Below are positions 1 to 13,600 of a stretch of DNA of 64,000 nucleotides, one piece after another. The translations under genes were made by a program, and so were the position numbers. Source of the stretch: Synaphobranchus kaupii. Lineage: Eukaryota > Chordata > Actinopteri > Anguilliformes > Synaphobranchidae. Position 1 is the stretch's first letter, and the number at the start of each line of letters is the position of its first letter. The stretch is from contig CM056379.1 in the NCBI GenBank assembly GCA_029718625.1, positions 53,651,579 through 53,715,578 of the forward strand, in the 5' to 3' direction. Below the pieces are notes generated by a model. It saw nothing but the letters and a program-made list of their open reading frames with translations, made no database searches and was not told the origin of the DNA.

Positions 1-193
1 TTCACATTGGAAGAACATGAGCTGGAAAATAGCTGAAAAGCTTTGTGTGTCTGGTTTTAAGGATCTTATTTTCTTCATGTGGTTTTAAGGAGCTTATTTA
101 TTAATGTGATCTGTGTGTGCACATCCAGGATTAGCATTGTGTGGCGCTGTGCATGCCCAGGGTGACTTACAGCCTACTCTCTTGTGTTTGCAG

Positions 194-231
194 GGGAAAT
201 CAGTAGCAGCGTCAACACTGATCCCTACAAG
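194..231 (+). CDS. atxn7l3: ATXN7L3 exon a
   Basis: Preceded by a polypyrimidine tract and CAG, followed by GTAACG. It begins with two bases of a split codon and then encodes [12 protein letters not shown], matching the linker before the SCA7 domain. Confidence 0.85.
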
Positions 232-3200
232 GTAACGCCTGAGATGCAGTCACGTGTGCACTCTTTAAACGTACACTTCAATTGGTAAACAAACATTGAC
301 ACTCTCATCCTAACATCCTAATTGGTGAGTGTGCTTGTAAATAAGCTTTTGCTTGTTGTATATGCAGTATGGTGCTGAGAGTCTGTCTTTTTCGCCCCTT
401 GCAGTATAACTATAACGCGGGCATCAATTACGAAACCTTGGGGCCGGAGGAACTGAGGTCTTTGCTGACAACGGTAAGAGCTCCATACTGGTACTGGTCC
501 ATACCATCTCCTTGTTCACTGTTTTTCCATGTAGAACTAATTGAGTGTTAATCATTCAGGTTATTATGCAGGGTATGCAGGAGCTCATTGCTTGACACAA
601 CCCTACCTCAATTGTTATGGCTGGAGACGTTATTTACATTTATTGAATGCTTTTTCCACTTTTTTCTCCCAATTTGGAATGGGCAGTTATATGTATCATC
701 CCCTGTTGCTGCAACCTCCGCTATCGATTCAGGAGATCGCTGACAAGTCATCTTCTCTAAAACGTGATGTTGGCCACTGCAGTTTGCAAGTTGAGCTTGC
801 ACAGACATGTGTTAGAGGAGGACATTTCATGTGCTGCTTAACAGGCGGACACCCGATTGACCAAACGCGGTCGCTGGTGCATGATGAGATGCTGTCATCC
901 ACTAATTGGGGTCTGGATTTGAAACCCCTCGTACCTGGGTTTTTTGTCTAATGCAGTTATCTAGCAGGCTGAAAGAAACTGAAGCAACCTGAAAGCAACT
1001 GCCATCCCTGTTCTGATATTTTCCTTGAGTTATTATCATGCTATACCATGGACTGGGGAATCCTGCTGTTTATCAAAACTGAGGATGCCTTGGGTCTCCA
1101 AGGAGCTATCCTCTATCAGGAATGATTTGGCCAAGGTCAAATTACTATATTTGTGTACCTTTCTGGTTGGTCCTGCTTGGATGGACCTGAAAGAGTATCC
1201 ATTATGTCTGGCGTCAGAAAAGCAAATGACTCAACAGATCAAAATTGTAGATTTTCTTTTTTCTCTGCCCCGCCGTAATTTTTTTCTTAATGGACTTTCT
1301 GTTTCTGTCTTGACTTTTGACTTTTGACTCCTGTTCTTCCAGCAATGTGGTGTGATATCAGAGCATACCAAGAAGATGTGTACGCGGTAAGAACCTGAGT
1401 GGTGTATGCCACCCCCATAATCTCCTAAAGAGCACTGCGTTATCGAATTATAAAGAAACAGCCGATTATCAAATATACACCCTTTCATTCCTGCCTGCTG
1501 AACACACACACCCACACACTAAAGAGGTCCTGATTTCCCAGGTGCTGACATCTGGTTAAAAACAAACAAAGAGTTTATCTTGGTTCAGGCAAGCAAGTTG
1601 CGGGATGGCACACATTTATGTAACTTTTTAGTGATGTAGGTTGCACATGAAGGCACTGCATGCCATATTTTTATCCTTGTGAAGGCAGTGCTATGGTATA
1701 GGTAGCGTTGCAGGGTCGATTCTGTGAGGGAGTTTTAATGCCACGTTGTGTCCCACCAGGTCACTGCGGTGTCCCCAGCACACGGATGAGCAGAGGAGGA
1801 CCGTCCGGGTGTTCCTTCTGGGGCCAGCCGCGTGAGTGCCCTGTCCACATCCATGCACAAAACCTGCTGTTGACCACTCAGCAGGCCCAATAATCAGGGA
1901 GGGGCAACATCGACAATGTGCAAGTGTGCTGTGCCCATCCCTGTTTTGCCACAGAATAGTCACATGTCTCCTCAGTAACTTTACTTATCTTTTTATTGTC
2001 TATCAATGTTTTTCCCTGTTGTGATGGGACTTTTTAAGCCGCCCCCCCGCCCCCCCCCCCTCCTCACTCTTATCCTTCAGTCAGTGGTACTGAAAATGCG
2101 TTGAATATGAGAACCCTGTGTAGGCACCAAGGGTGCCAAAACCGAGCGTCTTTGAAGCTCACTTCCTGGCCTTATTGAGAGAGTTGCTTACTAGTGCCAG
2201 TGCAGTTGGCAGCAGTATACAGTGACCTTCATAATGTTTGGGACAAAGACATATTTTACTAAAAGACAGCTTTTATTATCTAGTCTTGATTCTAGGCTTT
2301 TGATTGTCTTTGCAGTCTGTTATTGGCATTTGTAAACATGAGGACCGGTGTTGTGCCAATGAAAGTCAAGGAAGCAATTATGAGGCTGAGAAATAAGAAA
2401 AAAACAGTCTGAGACATAGGCCACACCTCTTAGGCTTATTTAAGTGGATTTAGGCATTTATTTAAGCAAATGTTAGCCGGGGGGCAATTAAATCCAATGG
2501 CAAGATGCTAGTTGTTAGCCTTGTTCCAATTCAGGTTTAGCCAATTTTAGCTACAAATCAAATTTTTCAAAATGGGTGAACTATCCTTTTAAGAAGAAAG
2601 AGTACTGGTGAGCTCAGTAATCGCAAAGGGCCTGGTAGGCCAAGGAAGACCTCTACAGTTGATGACTAAAGAATTCCCATCATAATGATGAAAAATCCCC
2701 AAACGCCTGTCAGACAGATCAGAAACACTCTTCAGGAGGCAGGCGTGGATGTGCCAGTGACTACTGTCCGCAGAAGACTTCACAAACAGAATTACAGAGG
2801 CTACACTGCAAGATGCAAACCACTAGTTAGCCGCAAAAACAGACGGCAGGTTACAGTTTACTAAAAAGTACTTAAAAGAGCCTGCAGAGTTTTGGAAAAA
2901 GGTCTTGTGGACAGATGAGACCAAGATTCACTTGTTTCAGAATGATGGCAAGAACAAAGTGGAGCCCAAAAGGAACTGACCAAGACCCAAAGCATACCAT
3001 CTCATCTGTGAAATGTGGTGGTGACATTATGGTTTGGGCATCTATGCCTGTCACAGGTACTAGTTCATTTGTCTTCATTGATGATGTAACTGCTGATAGC
3101 AGCAGCAGAATGAATTGAAACATCTTATCTGCTCAGGTTTAACCAAATGCCTCCAAACTCATTAGACGGTGCTTCATCCTACAGCAAGACAATGATCCCA

Positions 3201-6200
3201 AACATACTACTGAAGCAACAATGGAGTTTTTCACAGCCAAAAATTGGAAAATTCTTGACTGGCCAAGTCAGTCATCCGATCTACATCCAATTGAACATAT
3301 GCGTTTCATATGCTTAAAGGGATAGTTTGGAATTTTGGACATAATGTCTCAATTACAACTTACCCATGATGTAGTTGATTGATGGAAACCATTTTCAGAT
3401 AATTCCATGCTGTCCCTTCTTTTGGACATGCACACATTGCTAATGCTAGCGCAACTCTAAGGTAACTGGTAGCATCCACTACCAAACACACTTAAACACT
3501 CCACAGTGCACCCAAAGCAAATAAAATACGACGACAGTCTATCGGGGTTATTTTCAGTGATTATACCATCATTTTTGAAGTCAAACTATCCTTGAATCTT
3601 TTACTTTGTGCTGACCTATATTCTCTGTGGAAGTACGGCGGCGGAGCTAGCTGTAGATTAGCCATGGTATCTGCCTGTAGGCTATCTGCTGTACTCCACA
3701 GGTGCCGACACAATCCGTTTTGCCGTAAAGTTACATATTTGGTAGACAAAAAGTCAGCTAAACACAAACATGCTACAGAATAATACAGCATATACAAGCA
3801 AGCACACTGGCTACCAATTTGCAGGAAAAGTTTGACCACTTCCATGACTTCCCAATCGTGGCAACTAGCTAGCTAAATGCATGCAATCATTTATTAGTTA
3901 CCTGCTCGTCAGTTGTTTTCGGTGCATGAAGAAAAACAGGTGATGGCACACAGCAGTCTCCTTCAGTAGAGGGTGTCCCGACCGTCCTTTTTTGCTTTTC
4001 ACATAGTCATTCTCCGTGAAATGGTCACTACACACTTTTAACTTTTTTAGAGTCTCAATTGGTGTGTTGACATCCATGCGAGCAGCAAGAAGCCACAGCT
4101 GTTTTCTTTGTTGATCTTCCACTGGAAATCAGTGAAAACTTTGTGGTGCCCATTTTTTTGCATGATTTGAACAACGTTGAAATACACACCGAAATACCAT
4201 CTTACCTGAACGTTAGCTAACAACACTACTAGACTGATTCTTTCACACGCGCGATATTGTTGTTGGCCAGCACTACATACAGCGGCAGAGCTATACCTTA
4301 CGTTACCTACTAACGTAAAGTATCGCTCCGCCGCCGTACTTCCACAGAGAATTTAGGTGAGCACAAAGTAAAGGATTCAACGATAGTTTGACTTCAAAAA
4401 TTATGGTATAATCACTGAAAATAACCCAGATAGACTGTCGTCGTATTTTATTTGCTTTGGGTGCACTGTGGAGTGTTTAAGTGCGTTTGGTAGTGGATGC
4501 TACCAGGTACCTTCGAGTTGCGCTAGCATTAGCAATGTGTGTATGTCCAAAAGAAGGGACAGCATGGAATTATCTGAAAATGGTTTCCATCAATCAACTA
4601 CATCATGGGTAAGTCGTAATTGAGACATTATGTCCAAAATTCTGAACTATCCCTTTAAGGCAACAAGCCCCGACAACAAGCAGGAGTTGAAGATGGCTGC
4701 AGTACAGGCCTGGCAGAGCATACTCAGCACCTTGTGTAGGGAGGTCAAACCCGTTTTTGTGATTTTTCAGAAAACATATTTTGCCAGCTTATTTTTCATG
4801 TATATTGTCCTAAATGCTACAATATAATCAAATAACAATATATAAATCGCTAGCTTGTCAGAAAAAGGACGTCGCTTTAAAATTATTTTTAAATTAGCCT
4901 GTTTCACTTCCGTGTAATCACTCTCGTTGAACGGAAACGCATCATCATCTGTGCTGCTTTTAGGATACCGTTACCTTTATTTTTTCAACAACAAGAACCG
5001 ATATTTTGTGGTATTCGTACAGGAAAACTAATATACTCTACACATTTACTCACATATATTGTTATGGCGTGTTGTATTTAATTAAATATGTACTCCCAAA
5101 ACGCCATACGTGCCAAACGTCTCAGTTTCAAACTTGGCGGGTCCCGCGGCTTCAGAATTCCACTGTATTCGCAACAGTAACATTTATTAGCCTACTGAAT
5201 GCATCTGGGTCTGACCCATTTTGACATTGCGTGGCTATTTCATAATTTGTTTATTAAACCCTATTGGTTTTGTTCAGGTAATGCATTCGACCATTCACAA
5301 CTTGAGGACAGTCTATCCAATCGTGGGTTAGCATAGAGATAATTTAGCCAATAGCGATTGCATAATAAAGCTATAAATACAGTATTTGCGCCACAAAACG
5401 TTAGTTTTTATTTCTATTGACTGCATGAACGATTGCTCATTACCACGCATTTGGATCATCGGGAGCTCACTTATCGCCAGGCTGCAGGCTCATTTAGGAG
5501 CATTTGGACTGGACCAGAACCTGGGGCTAGATTTCCAGATCACCTGGGCTGGCAGAGGGGACAGAAGGTGGGAACACTTAATGCCTCTTCTCCGCTCGAA
5601 ACAGGCTGACATCCGCGACGACCCAGATGTGATGGTGATTCAGCTCGGTGGGAACAGCATTGGCATGTACGGAAATATAAGGATCAGCCTAATGTGGCGC
5701 ATGAAGGCAGACATCAGGGAAATCAATTAGCTATTTCCCAAAACCAAATTGATGTTTTCGGACATCCTCCCTCGCTGGAACTGGCGGGGTCAGACCGCGA
5801 CTACCGGATATGGCCTTGAAAGGACCAGACGACGGCTAAACGGGGCCATGTTTGGCTTTCTGTCAGACATGGGTATGGGTTGCATTATGCATCCTAACAT
5901 TGGCTTAAATCATTTAGACAGTGATGGGACACATTTAAATTTAGAGGGTAACAGGCTATTTCTTGACAACATTTACACAGCCCTGTCCTTAGAGCTCTGA
6001 TGGTCTTATTGCACACCCCAAAGGCTCTTTTCAGAGCCACCTACTTTCTTATCACAAGAGTATTATATCTGCACAAAGCACACAATTGCGAATATAATTT
6101 TAACGTATCTAGTCTACAGACAACCATGTTTTCAGTGTTGTTCTCTTCTTGGGTCCCAAGCAGAAATATTTTTTTAAAATATTAACAGCAACAGTTATAG

Positions 6201-9200
6201 GAAAAGGGTAGGGGGTGGGGGCTTTTGATTGGAAGCTGTATGTTGCATGTTGTTTTGTAGAACCAATTACACAAACAGAATTTAAAAAGTCATAAACAAA
6301 GTGTTTAAAGCACCACCTTCCATTCTCTCAGTTTTTGGACTCGGAATCTATAAGGTGCATGTTCCATTTTCACGTTAATTAAAAAAAACACCCATTCGCA
6401 ATATTAAAATGCTGTATACCATACTGTAGACGAGGTTTTGATGAAGATCTACATGTAAAAATATCGTTGTTCATCTGGAGTTTACTGGCGATATGGTCCA
6501 GAGAAAAACATAGCAGCTAGCAACTTTAGCTGGCACTGGTTATCAGAATTCTAAATTTTTGGTTTCGGAATCTATAAGGTGCATGTTCCCTTTTCATGTT
6601 AATTAAGAAAACACCCATTCGCAATATTAAAATGCTTTATATACCATACTGTAGATGAGATTTTGATGAAGGTCTACATGTAAAAATCTCGTTGTTCATC
6701 TGGAGTTTACCGGCGATATGGCCCAGAGAAAAACATAGCAGCTAGCGACTTTAGCTGGCACTGGTTATCAGAATTCTCAATTTTTGGATTCGGAATCTAT
6801 AAGGTACATGTTCCCTTTTCATGTTAATTAAAAAAAAGACACATTCGCAATATTAAAATGCATTATACCATACTGTAGATGAGATTTTGATAAAGATCCA
6901 CATGTAAAAATGTCGTTGTTCATCTGGAGTTTACTGACCTAGCCACCTCAGAAAACATTTCAGAGCGCCTCTTTGCCAGCATATCTTGGACCAATCGGAT
7001 TTGAACAATCGGCATGATGTCAAGAGGGGTTGGCCACAATTTGAATAACATTTCATTTCACTATTACAAAATCCCTTCTGGGGTTATTTCGAATAAGGTG
7101 GCGAGCGCCTTATTTTTTTGGTGCCATTTTGCTTCTGAAGTGGCTGTAGAAGTCCCGCAGGACGCGCAGCACATGTAACGTTTTCAGGACACCTAAATAG
7201 ACGAAAGTATCGATACATACCGATCGATTAACACCTAAAACATTTCACAGTGAGTTTTTCTTGTAATAAAATGTGTATTAACGACTTCAATGTGGTTGGA
7301 TGTTTTATAATGACCCCATTGATTTCGGTACAGCGTTAAGTATAGGCACAAATGCTCGTAAACAGTCAAATTAGCATAATAATTTCTGGCTTCTAAAGTA
7401 AAAAAATGATATTGTTGAAGTGTAAGTACACTTCTGAAACAAATGAATAGCTTCATCTACTCTCGTTTAGTAGATTTCCTTGTTAAATGACATGTTGAAA
7501 TGAGCCCAGATGTCAATTTTGTTTTTTGTTTTGTGTGTGGAATGCCCATTGTGATTACATTGCGGGCAGAACGTTCAACGTCCCTACCTTGTGAGGTCTA
7601 TGGGTCGCAGACATAAAGCAGTCATTTCATGCAAAGGATATGTGACAATGTACTAAACATGACTACTTTCATTTGCATAACATTAATATGTCCCAAACAT
7701 TATGGTGCCCTGAAATGGGGAAGCTATGGACAAAAGTGTAATTTCTACATGGTGAAACCAAAATGTATAAAAATACCCTTTAATAATATGGAAGCATATT
7801 TTAGGCAAAATGAAAATGTAACATGTAAAATGGCAATGTAATCCTTCTTTTGAATTAGAATTTCCAATATATTCCTTATATATGCAAATCTTGTTTCAAA
7901 ATTCAAATTCAATAATGTCATGTGCATTTGCCATTTCATATACTCGTACTGACATTTAAAGGAGCCATATGTAACACATTTACTGTACTAAATCATAAAA
8001 TTACCATATGTCATGTCATCAGAGATTAAGGAAACATGCTCGAAAATACTGTCGAAAAAAGTCGAAATATTGGCTTCTCCGACAACAATGCTACAGCCAG
8101 TATGTTCTCGTTTGAAATTTCCATTCCGGGTTGGAACGTCTGTATTTGTTTTGGCCTGTGTGATTCACTATTCTCCGAGTTGACTCCGCCCACTGTCCAT
8201 TACGAACAACCAGATGTACTCCGGCACTCCGACAGCCGATTTACGAATGCCTAAGCTACATTCAACATCGTTTTCATTTAGCTAGCTCGCTAAAGATTTA
8301 AATATATATATATATATACACTACTCACAAAAAGTTAGGGATATTTGGCTTTCGGGTGAAATTTCAGGATGAACCTAAAATGCACTATAACCTTTACAGG
8401 TGAAATTAATTTGACCTTCTCTAAACTTTTGAATGCACATGTCCAACTATTCAATGTTTCAGTACTTTTTGCACAACTTGCTGTTCTCTAACAAGGAGCT
8501 GAACGGCAAAATTCACAACAGGTGTTTGATCCATGAATCGACCAATAAATTTCCTGGTTCAATTAGAATTGGTATTTAAACAGTCCTCTTCATCATGCTG
8601 TTCACATTTTGACATCATGAGACCAAGACGACACCTAACAATTGATCAACAGTACCTCGCCATTGCGAGGCTTCAAACAGGATGTTCTCAGAGGGAAGTG
8701 GCCACTGAGCTTAGAGTGTCACAGAGTGTCATCAGCAGGTTGCAACAGAGATACAGAGAGACTGGAAGAGTCACAGAAAGGCATAGAAGTGGACGTCCTT
8801 TGGCCACATCCCACACTGATGACCGCTTCATTGTGAACAGTGCCCTGCGGAACCGGATGATGAATGCCACTCAACTCCAGGCACATTTAAGGGAGGTGAG
8901 AGGCACCCAAGTGTCACGTCAGACCATTCGAAACCGTTTACATCAGCGTGGTCTGCGTGCTAGACGACCTGCAAGGGTACCTGACCACACCACCAGGCAC
9001 AGGCGTCATCGTCTTGCATGGGCCAGGGAGCATTTACGCTGGACGAGGGACCAGTGGGCCTCAGTGCTGTTCTCTGATGAAAGTCGATTCACGTTGAGCA
9101 GAAATGATGGCCGCCAACGATGTTGGAGACGTCAAGGAGAGCGCTATGCATCAGCCACTGTTGTCACCAGACGACCCTTTGGTGGTGGCGGTGTTACAGT

Positions 9201-9846
9201 GTGGGCAGGTGTGTCTAGTCAATACAGAACTGCCCTACACTTTGTGAATGGTACAGTGACAAGCCCATACTACCTGAATAACATCATTAATCCAGTCATT
9301 GTGCCCCTGCATGAACAACACAGGCCTAATTTCATCTTCATGGACGACAATGCTCCAGCTCATCGAGGTCGCATCATTAGGGAAAGGCTGCTGGAGACTG
9401 GGGTACCTCAAATGGAGTGGCCTGCACTTTCTCCAGACCTGAATCCCATAGAAAACCTATGGGATCAGCTGACTCACCGTGTAGAGGCTCGTAACTCTGT
9501 ACCCCAGAACCTCAATGACCTGAGGGCCGCCCTTCAAGAAGAGTGGGATGCCATGCCTCAGCAGACAATAAGTCGACTTGTGAACAGCATGAGACGTCGT
9601 TGTCAAGCTGTAATTGATGCTCAAGGGCACATGACAAGTTATTGAGACATTGACATTTTTGTTGTGGTATACCCACCACTGTTGTTGGCTTTTGTTTCAA
9701 TAAATTGTTTGAGATGAGGAAATCACCATTGCATGCTTCTACTTAAATGCCCTACTTTCATGATACGTATAATATCACTGTAGCGTGAACTTACATTTTC
9801 CATAAATTTCACCCGAAAGCCAAATATCCCTAACTTTTTGTGAGTA

Positions 9847-9915
<69 letters not shown>

Positions 9916-10600
9916 CTAGCTAAACATACCACTAACGTTAGCTTATATCTGTGTGACCGTAAACATAGGCAGCTATGCATCTAGCTAACATTGACAGAGT
10001 TATAAAAAATCCACATGAGCTGGTTTATAATTTGCAAACAATAAATAAATTGCAAACGTATACATTAGCTGATCAGCTTACAGTGTAGGACTCGTCATCT
10101 CTTGTCATTGTCAAAATAGAATAAGCTTGTCTCAAAATATAATGTTGCGCTTGGCTCGTCTTGCGCTCGTGTTCGTTCAGTGTCCTCAACCTGGCAACCC
10201 GCATAAGCTTCGAGTCTGGGGAGGAGGGGGCGGGTGGAGACAATATTGTGAATTTGGACTGCAGTACCCATCTTAAACGCTCGGTGTCAATGTTACTTAA
10301 AGGTCTTATTATTCTCTATTTATTTATTAATATGGATATCAAAGTGGCGAAAGCACCATTTGGTATCCCCCCCAGACAGCTGCCGAGGTAACAGCTGGGT
10401 CATGGTGCCCATCAATCCTGTGCTGAATCAACTACAGGTTGTTGTCTATTTCAGCTGCATTTTGTGCTGGAGTTTTCACTGAACATGTCTTTCCCCAGAA
10501 ATGCTGGTGGAATTAATTTCCTCATACATAACATGACTACCTGAACCGTCGCTGAAACTACGGCAGCATTCTACCAGCGTGTGTATCTTTCTCTCTTTCA

Positions 10601-10658
<58 letters not shown>

Positions 10659-13600
10659 TCTCTCTCTCTCTCTTTCTCTCTCTCTCTGCATGTGTGCTCA
10701 TGCTATGCAGGTCCATCCCCTTCTATTGCAGGTGCATCATGCCTTTGTTCCATGGGCATGTGATTTACAGGCACTCCACCAAGCCTCGCTGTGGGCCCAT
10801 GATGAGTCTGCTGTGTTTCTTGCTCTGTTGGCAGGTCAGCGCTACCAGATATGGATGGAGTTGAGGAGAGCGATGGGTATGATGTCCCCGATGGACAGGC
10901 ACTGATGAGCCGTCTACACTGGGACGGGTCCTCAGACATCTCCCCCTCTGATTCGGCCTCCTCCAAAGCAAGTGAGTATTTATACATGCCCATGTATAAA
11001 AGGGGTGTATCCAAGCCAAAATACCCAATCAGAAATACACAGGTAATGCATTACATACAGATATAATTTCTTGCTGAAGTTGACCAGTGATATTTGGAAG
11101 GTTTTCTTTTCATTTGTTGGTAGTCTTGGAAATCCCATGTTACTTCAGAAAATAAAATAAAATGGGTGTTGGGTTCATCTAAAATCTGCTGGTTCCAAAG
11201 GTATATATATATAATGAAAACAATATAATGAAAACAATGTTAATTTATTTAGATAGATTTATTTAATTTATCCACTTTCATAGTTTACAGTTCAGACCAA
11301 CTATTACTGAGGATCTAGTGTAGTAGTAGTGCACATTTACCCAAGATTAATTACCCAACATTTACCCAGCTAATTAATTAATATTAGAAATCAGATAAGC
11401 AGTTTACAAATTACAAATATGGCCAATTGATCATACATTGTCATGATCAAACTATGTTCCCTTCATAATACATTTAAACTGGTTAATATACATGAAAAAT
11501 GGCTATGACAGCGACCATTTCCGTGTTACAGTTAAACATCGCCTACATGTTCAGTATTTTCTCAAGTAGAGGGATGAGAGTTTTTTGAAGGCTTTAGAAG
11601 CTGGTGTGAGACTGTCATTCTGATTGTGGTAGGTATTCCACCACTGGGAGGCCAGAAAGGAGAACAAGCAGGCTTTGCCTTCCTCAGAGGGGAGAACCTT
11701 ACTGTATATAGAGGGTGAACAAAATATCAGAAATACCTACAAAAACTGAATATCTAGTAACTAATAACGAGTAGGCCCACCCTTTGCCTTCAAAAGTTTC
11801 AATCCATCTAGGAATACTGTCATACAATTTCTGAACTGTGTGTAGTGGGATATTGGCCCATTGTTCAAGAAGGACAATCTCCAGTTCTTTGAGGGATGAA
11901 GGAGGTGGAAATCTAGTTTGCCCTCTGTGCTCCAGAACTTCCCATAAAGGTTAAATTATGTTTAGATCTGGTGATTGTGTAGGCCATGGAAGGCATTTGA
12001 TGTCATCCTTGTGTTCTTGGAACCATTCTTTAATGTTTTAATGCAGTGTGAATTGGGGCGTTCTCATGTTGGAATATGGGGACATCATGAGGGAACAGTG
12101 TTTGCACCATAGGGTGCACCTGGTCTTGTAAAATGGTTTTATATTGTTTGCCTGTTACACCTCCATGGAGAGCAATCATTGGACCCAATGAATCCCATGA
12201 AATGGCTGCCTGAAGGAGTGTGGGAAATGACCAAACTGAGACTTGGTCCAGCTAACTGCAACGCAGCCGCATTCTTTATTTATAAACCTCATTCAACCCA
12301 AAGAACATGTCATAGAAGTTACAGTCTATGACATAGCCGCGTTGACAGTAGGAGGTGAATTATATATGTATGTCCCAGAGGTAGCCGCCACATCCGTCCC
12401 CCCAGAATTCATCAGAACTGGCAACGCCAGACGAGGGGGAGGCCAATCCGCCCGACCAAAACGAGTCCGCAAGGCCGGAGCGGGGGCTGGAGTGGACACG
12501 GGGACCACAAGAAGGTAGGGGGCACCGCGGTGGTGCAACAGACGGAGGGTGACCCCGCCGTGGGGGCTGAGCCAACTTAACGGGCTGGTCCAGATCCAGA
12601 TGGGCTGGTTTGAGGCGGTCCAGGGAAACGTAGTCCGGCTTACCACCGACGTCCACTAGGAAAGTCTTGTCCCTGGCCTCCAAGACGCGAAACGGGCCAT
12701 CATAGGGAGGGTAAAGCGGCCCCCGATGCGCGTCGTGGCGGATGAAAACGTACTCCGCCGCCTTCAGGTCGGAAGGGACATGGGACTGCGGAAGGCCATG
12801 CTGTGATGTAGGCACTGGTGCAAAACGCCTCTCAGGAACTGAGAAAGGCGCCAACGGGGCCTTTACATGACGATGCACCTTAGAGCGTTGGCATACAATG
12901 CAGGTGTTGGCCCAGTTGCGGATGTCCTTCTTGAGGCCGTGCCAAACGAACCTAGCCGACACCATCCTCTGTGACGGCTTCTTGCCCGGGTGGAAAAGAC
13001 CATGAATGGCATCAAAAACCCGTCGTCTCCACTCGTTAGGCACAACCGGCCGTGGTTGCAATGTGGAAACATCCCAAAGTAGAGGTTGCCATTAATGCAC
13101 TGCTCAAACACGGCACCGACGGCGTAATCCAAAGCGTCCATGGTGAGGGCGATCGTCGCCCCTGGTATAGGGTGTGCCAGCATAACTGCATTGGCCAGAG
13201 CCCCTTTCGTGGCAGAGAAAGTGCTGTCCATCTCCTTAGACTAATCGATGGCTTTCTTGGGGGGAATGCCCTTGAGGGCCTCGAAAAGGGGCTGCATGAG
13301 CTGGGCTGCATGGGGAATAAAACGATGGTAAAAGTTCACCATGCCCAGGAACTCCTGCAGGGCCTTCGCGGAGAGGGGGCGGGGAAAACTGTTCACAGCC
13401 TCCACCTTCGATGGCAGTGGCACCGCACCGTCCTTGGTAATGCAGTGCCTGAGGAAGTCAGTGGCAGCCAGTCCAAACTGGCCAGATTAATAATAAGGTC
13501 GTGCTGGCTGAGCCGCTCAAAGAGAGTTCGAAGGTGAGACACGTGTTCCGCCATGGAGGCACTGGCGATGAGAATATCGTCCAGATAGACAAAAAGGAAA

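Larger units (their letters stand above)
474..2217 (+). other. ATXN7L3 introns, unremarkable sequence
   Basis: Intron stretches 474-1342, 1387-1759 and 1832-2217 hold no gene. A C-rich run lies at 2041-2060. Bases 2140-2216 resemble the left end of the inverted-repeat element at 33.0 kb (both contain AGCTCACTTCCTGG and ACTAGTGCCA). Confidence 0.5.
2218..4760 (+). pseudogene. Tc1-like transposon relic, split by two insertions
   Basis: Begins with a Tc1-type end (TACAGTGACCTTCATAATG). From 2339 a transposase reading frame can be followed: start [17 protein letters not shown], then [14 protein letters not shown], then QQDNDPKHT, then [13 protein letters not shown], with stops and frameshifts throughout. 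Those are the DD-E landmarks of Tc1 transposases. The frame is cut by about 165 bases of foreign sequence at 2425-2588 and by the TTAA element at 3318-4654. The final part resumes at 4659 with [16 protein letters not shown]. No clear right terminal repeat is seen. Dead copy within ATXN7L3 intron 4. Confidence 0.85.

Noticed and set aside
541..951. 136-residue open frame in ATXN7L3 intron b-c
   Set aside because: No motif or known composition, lies between well-defined exons, and overlaps a frame on the other strand. Treated as chance.
10579..10905. Leu/Ser-rich frames across the CT repeat
   Set aside because: The residues come from the CT microsatellite; only the last part belongs to ATXN7L3 exon e, and in a different frame.
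12243..12518. Plus-strand frames over the Gypsy-1 LTR and 3' pol
   Set aside because: Antisense shadows of the - strand retroelement.
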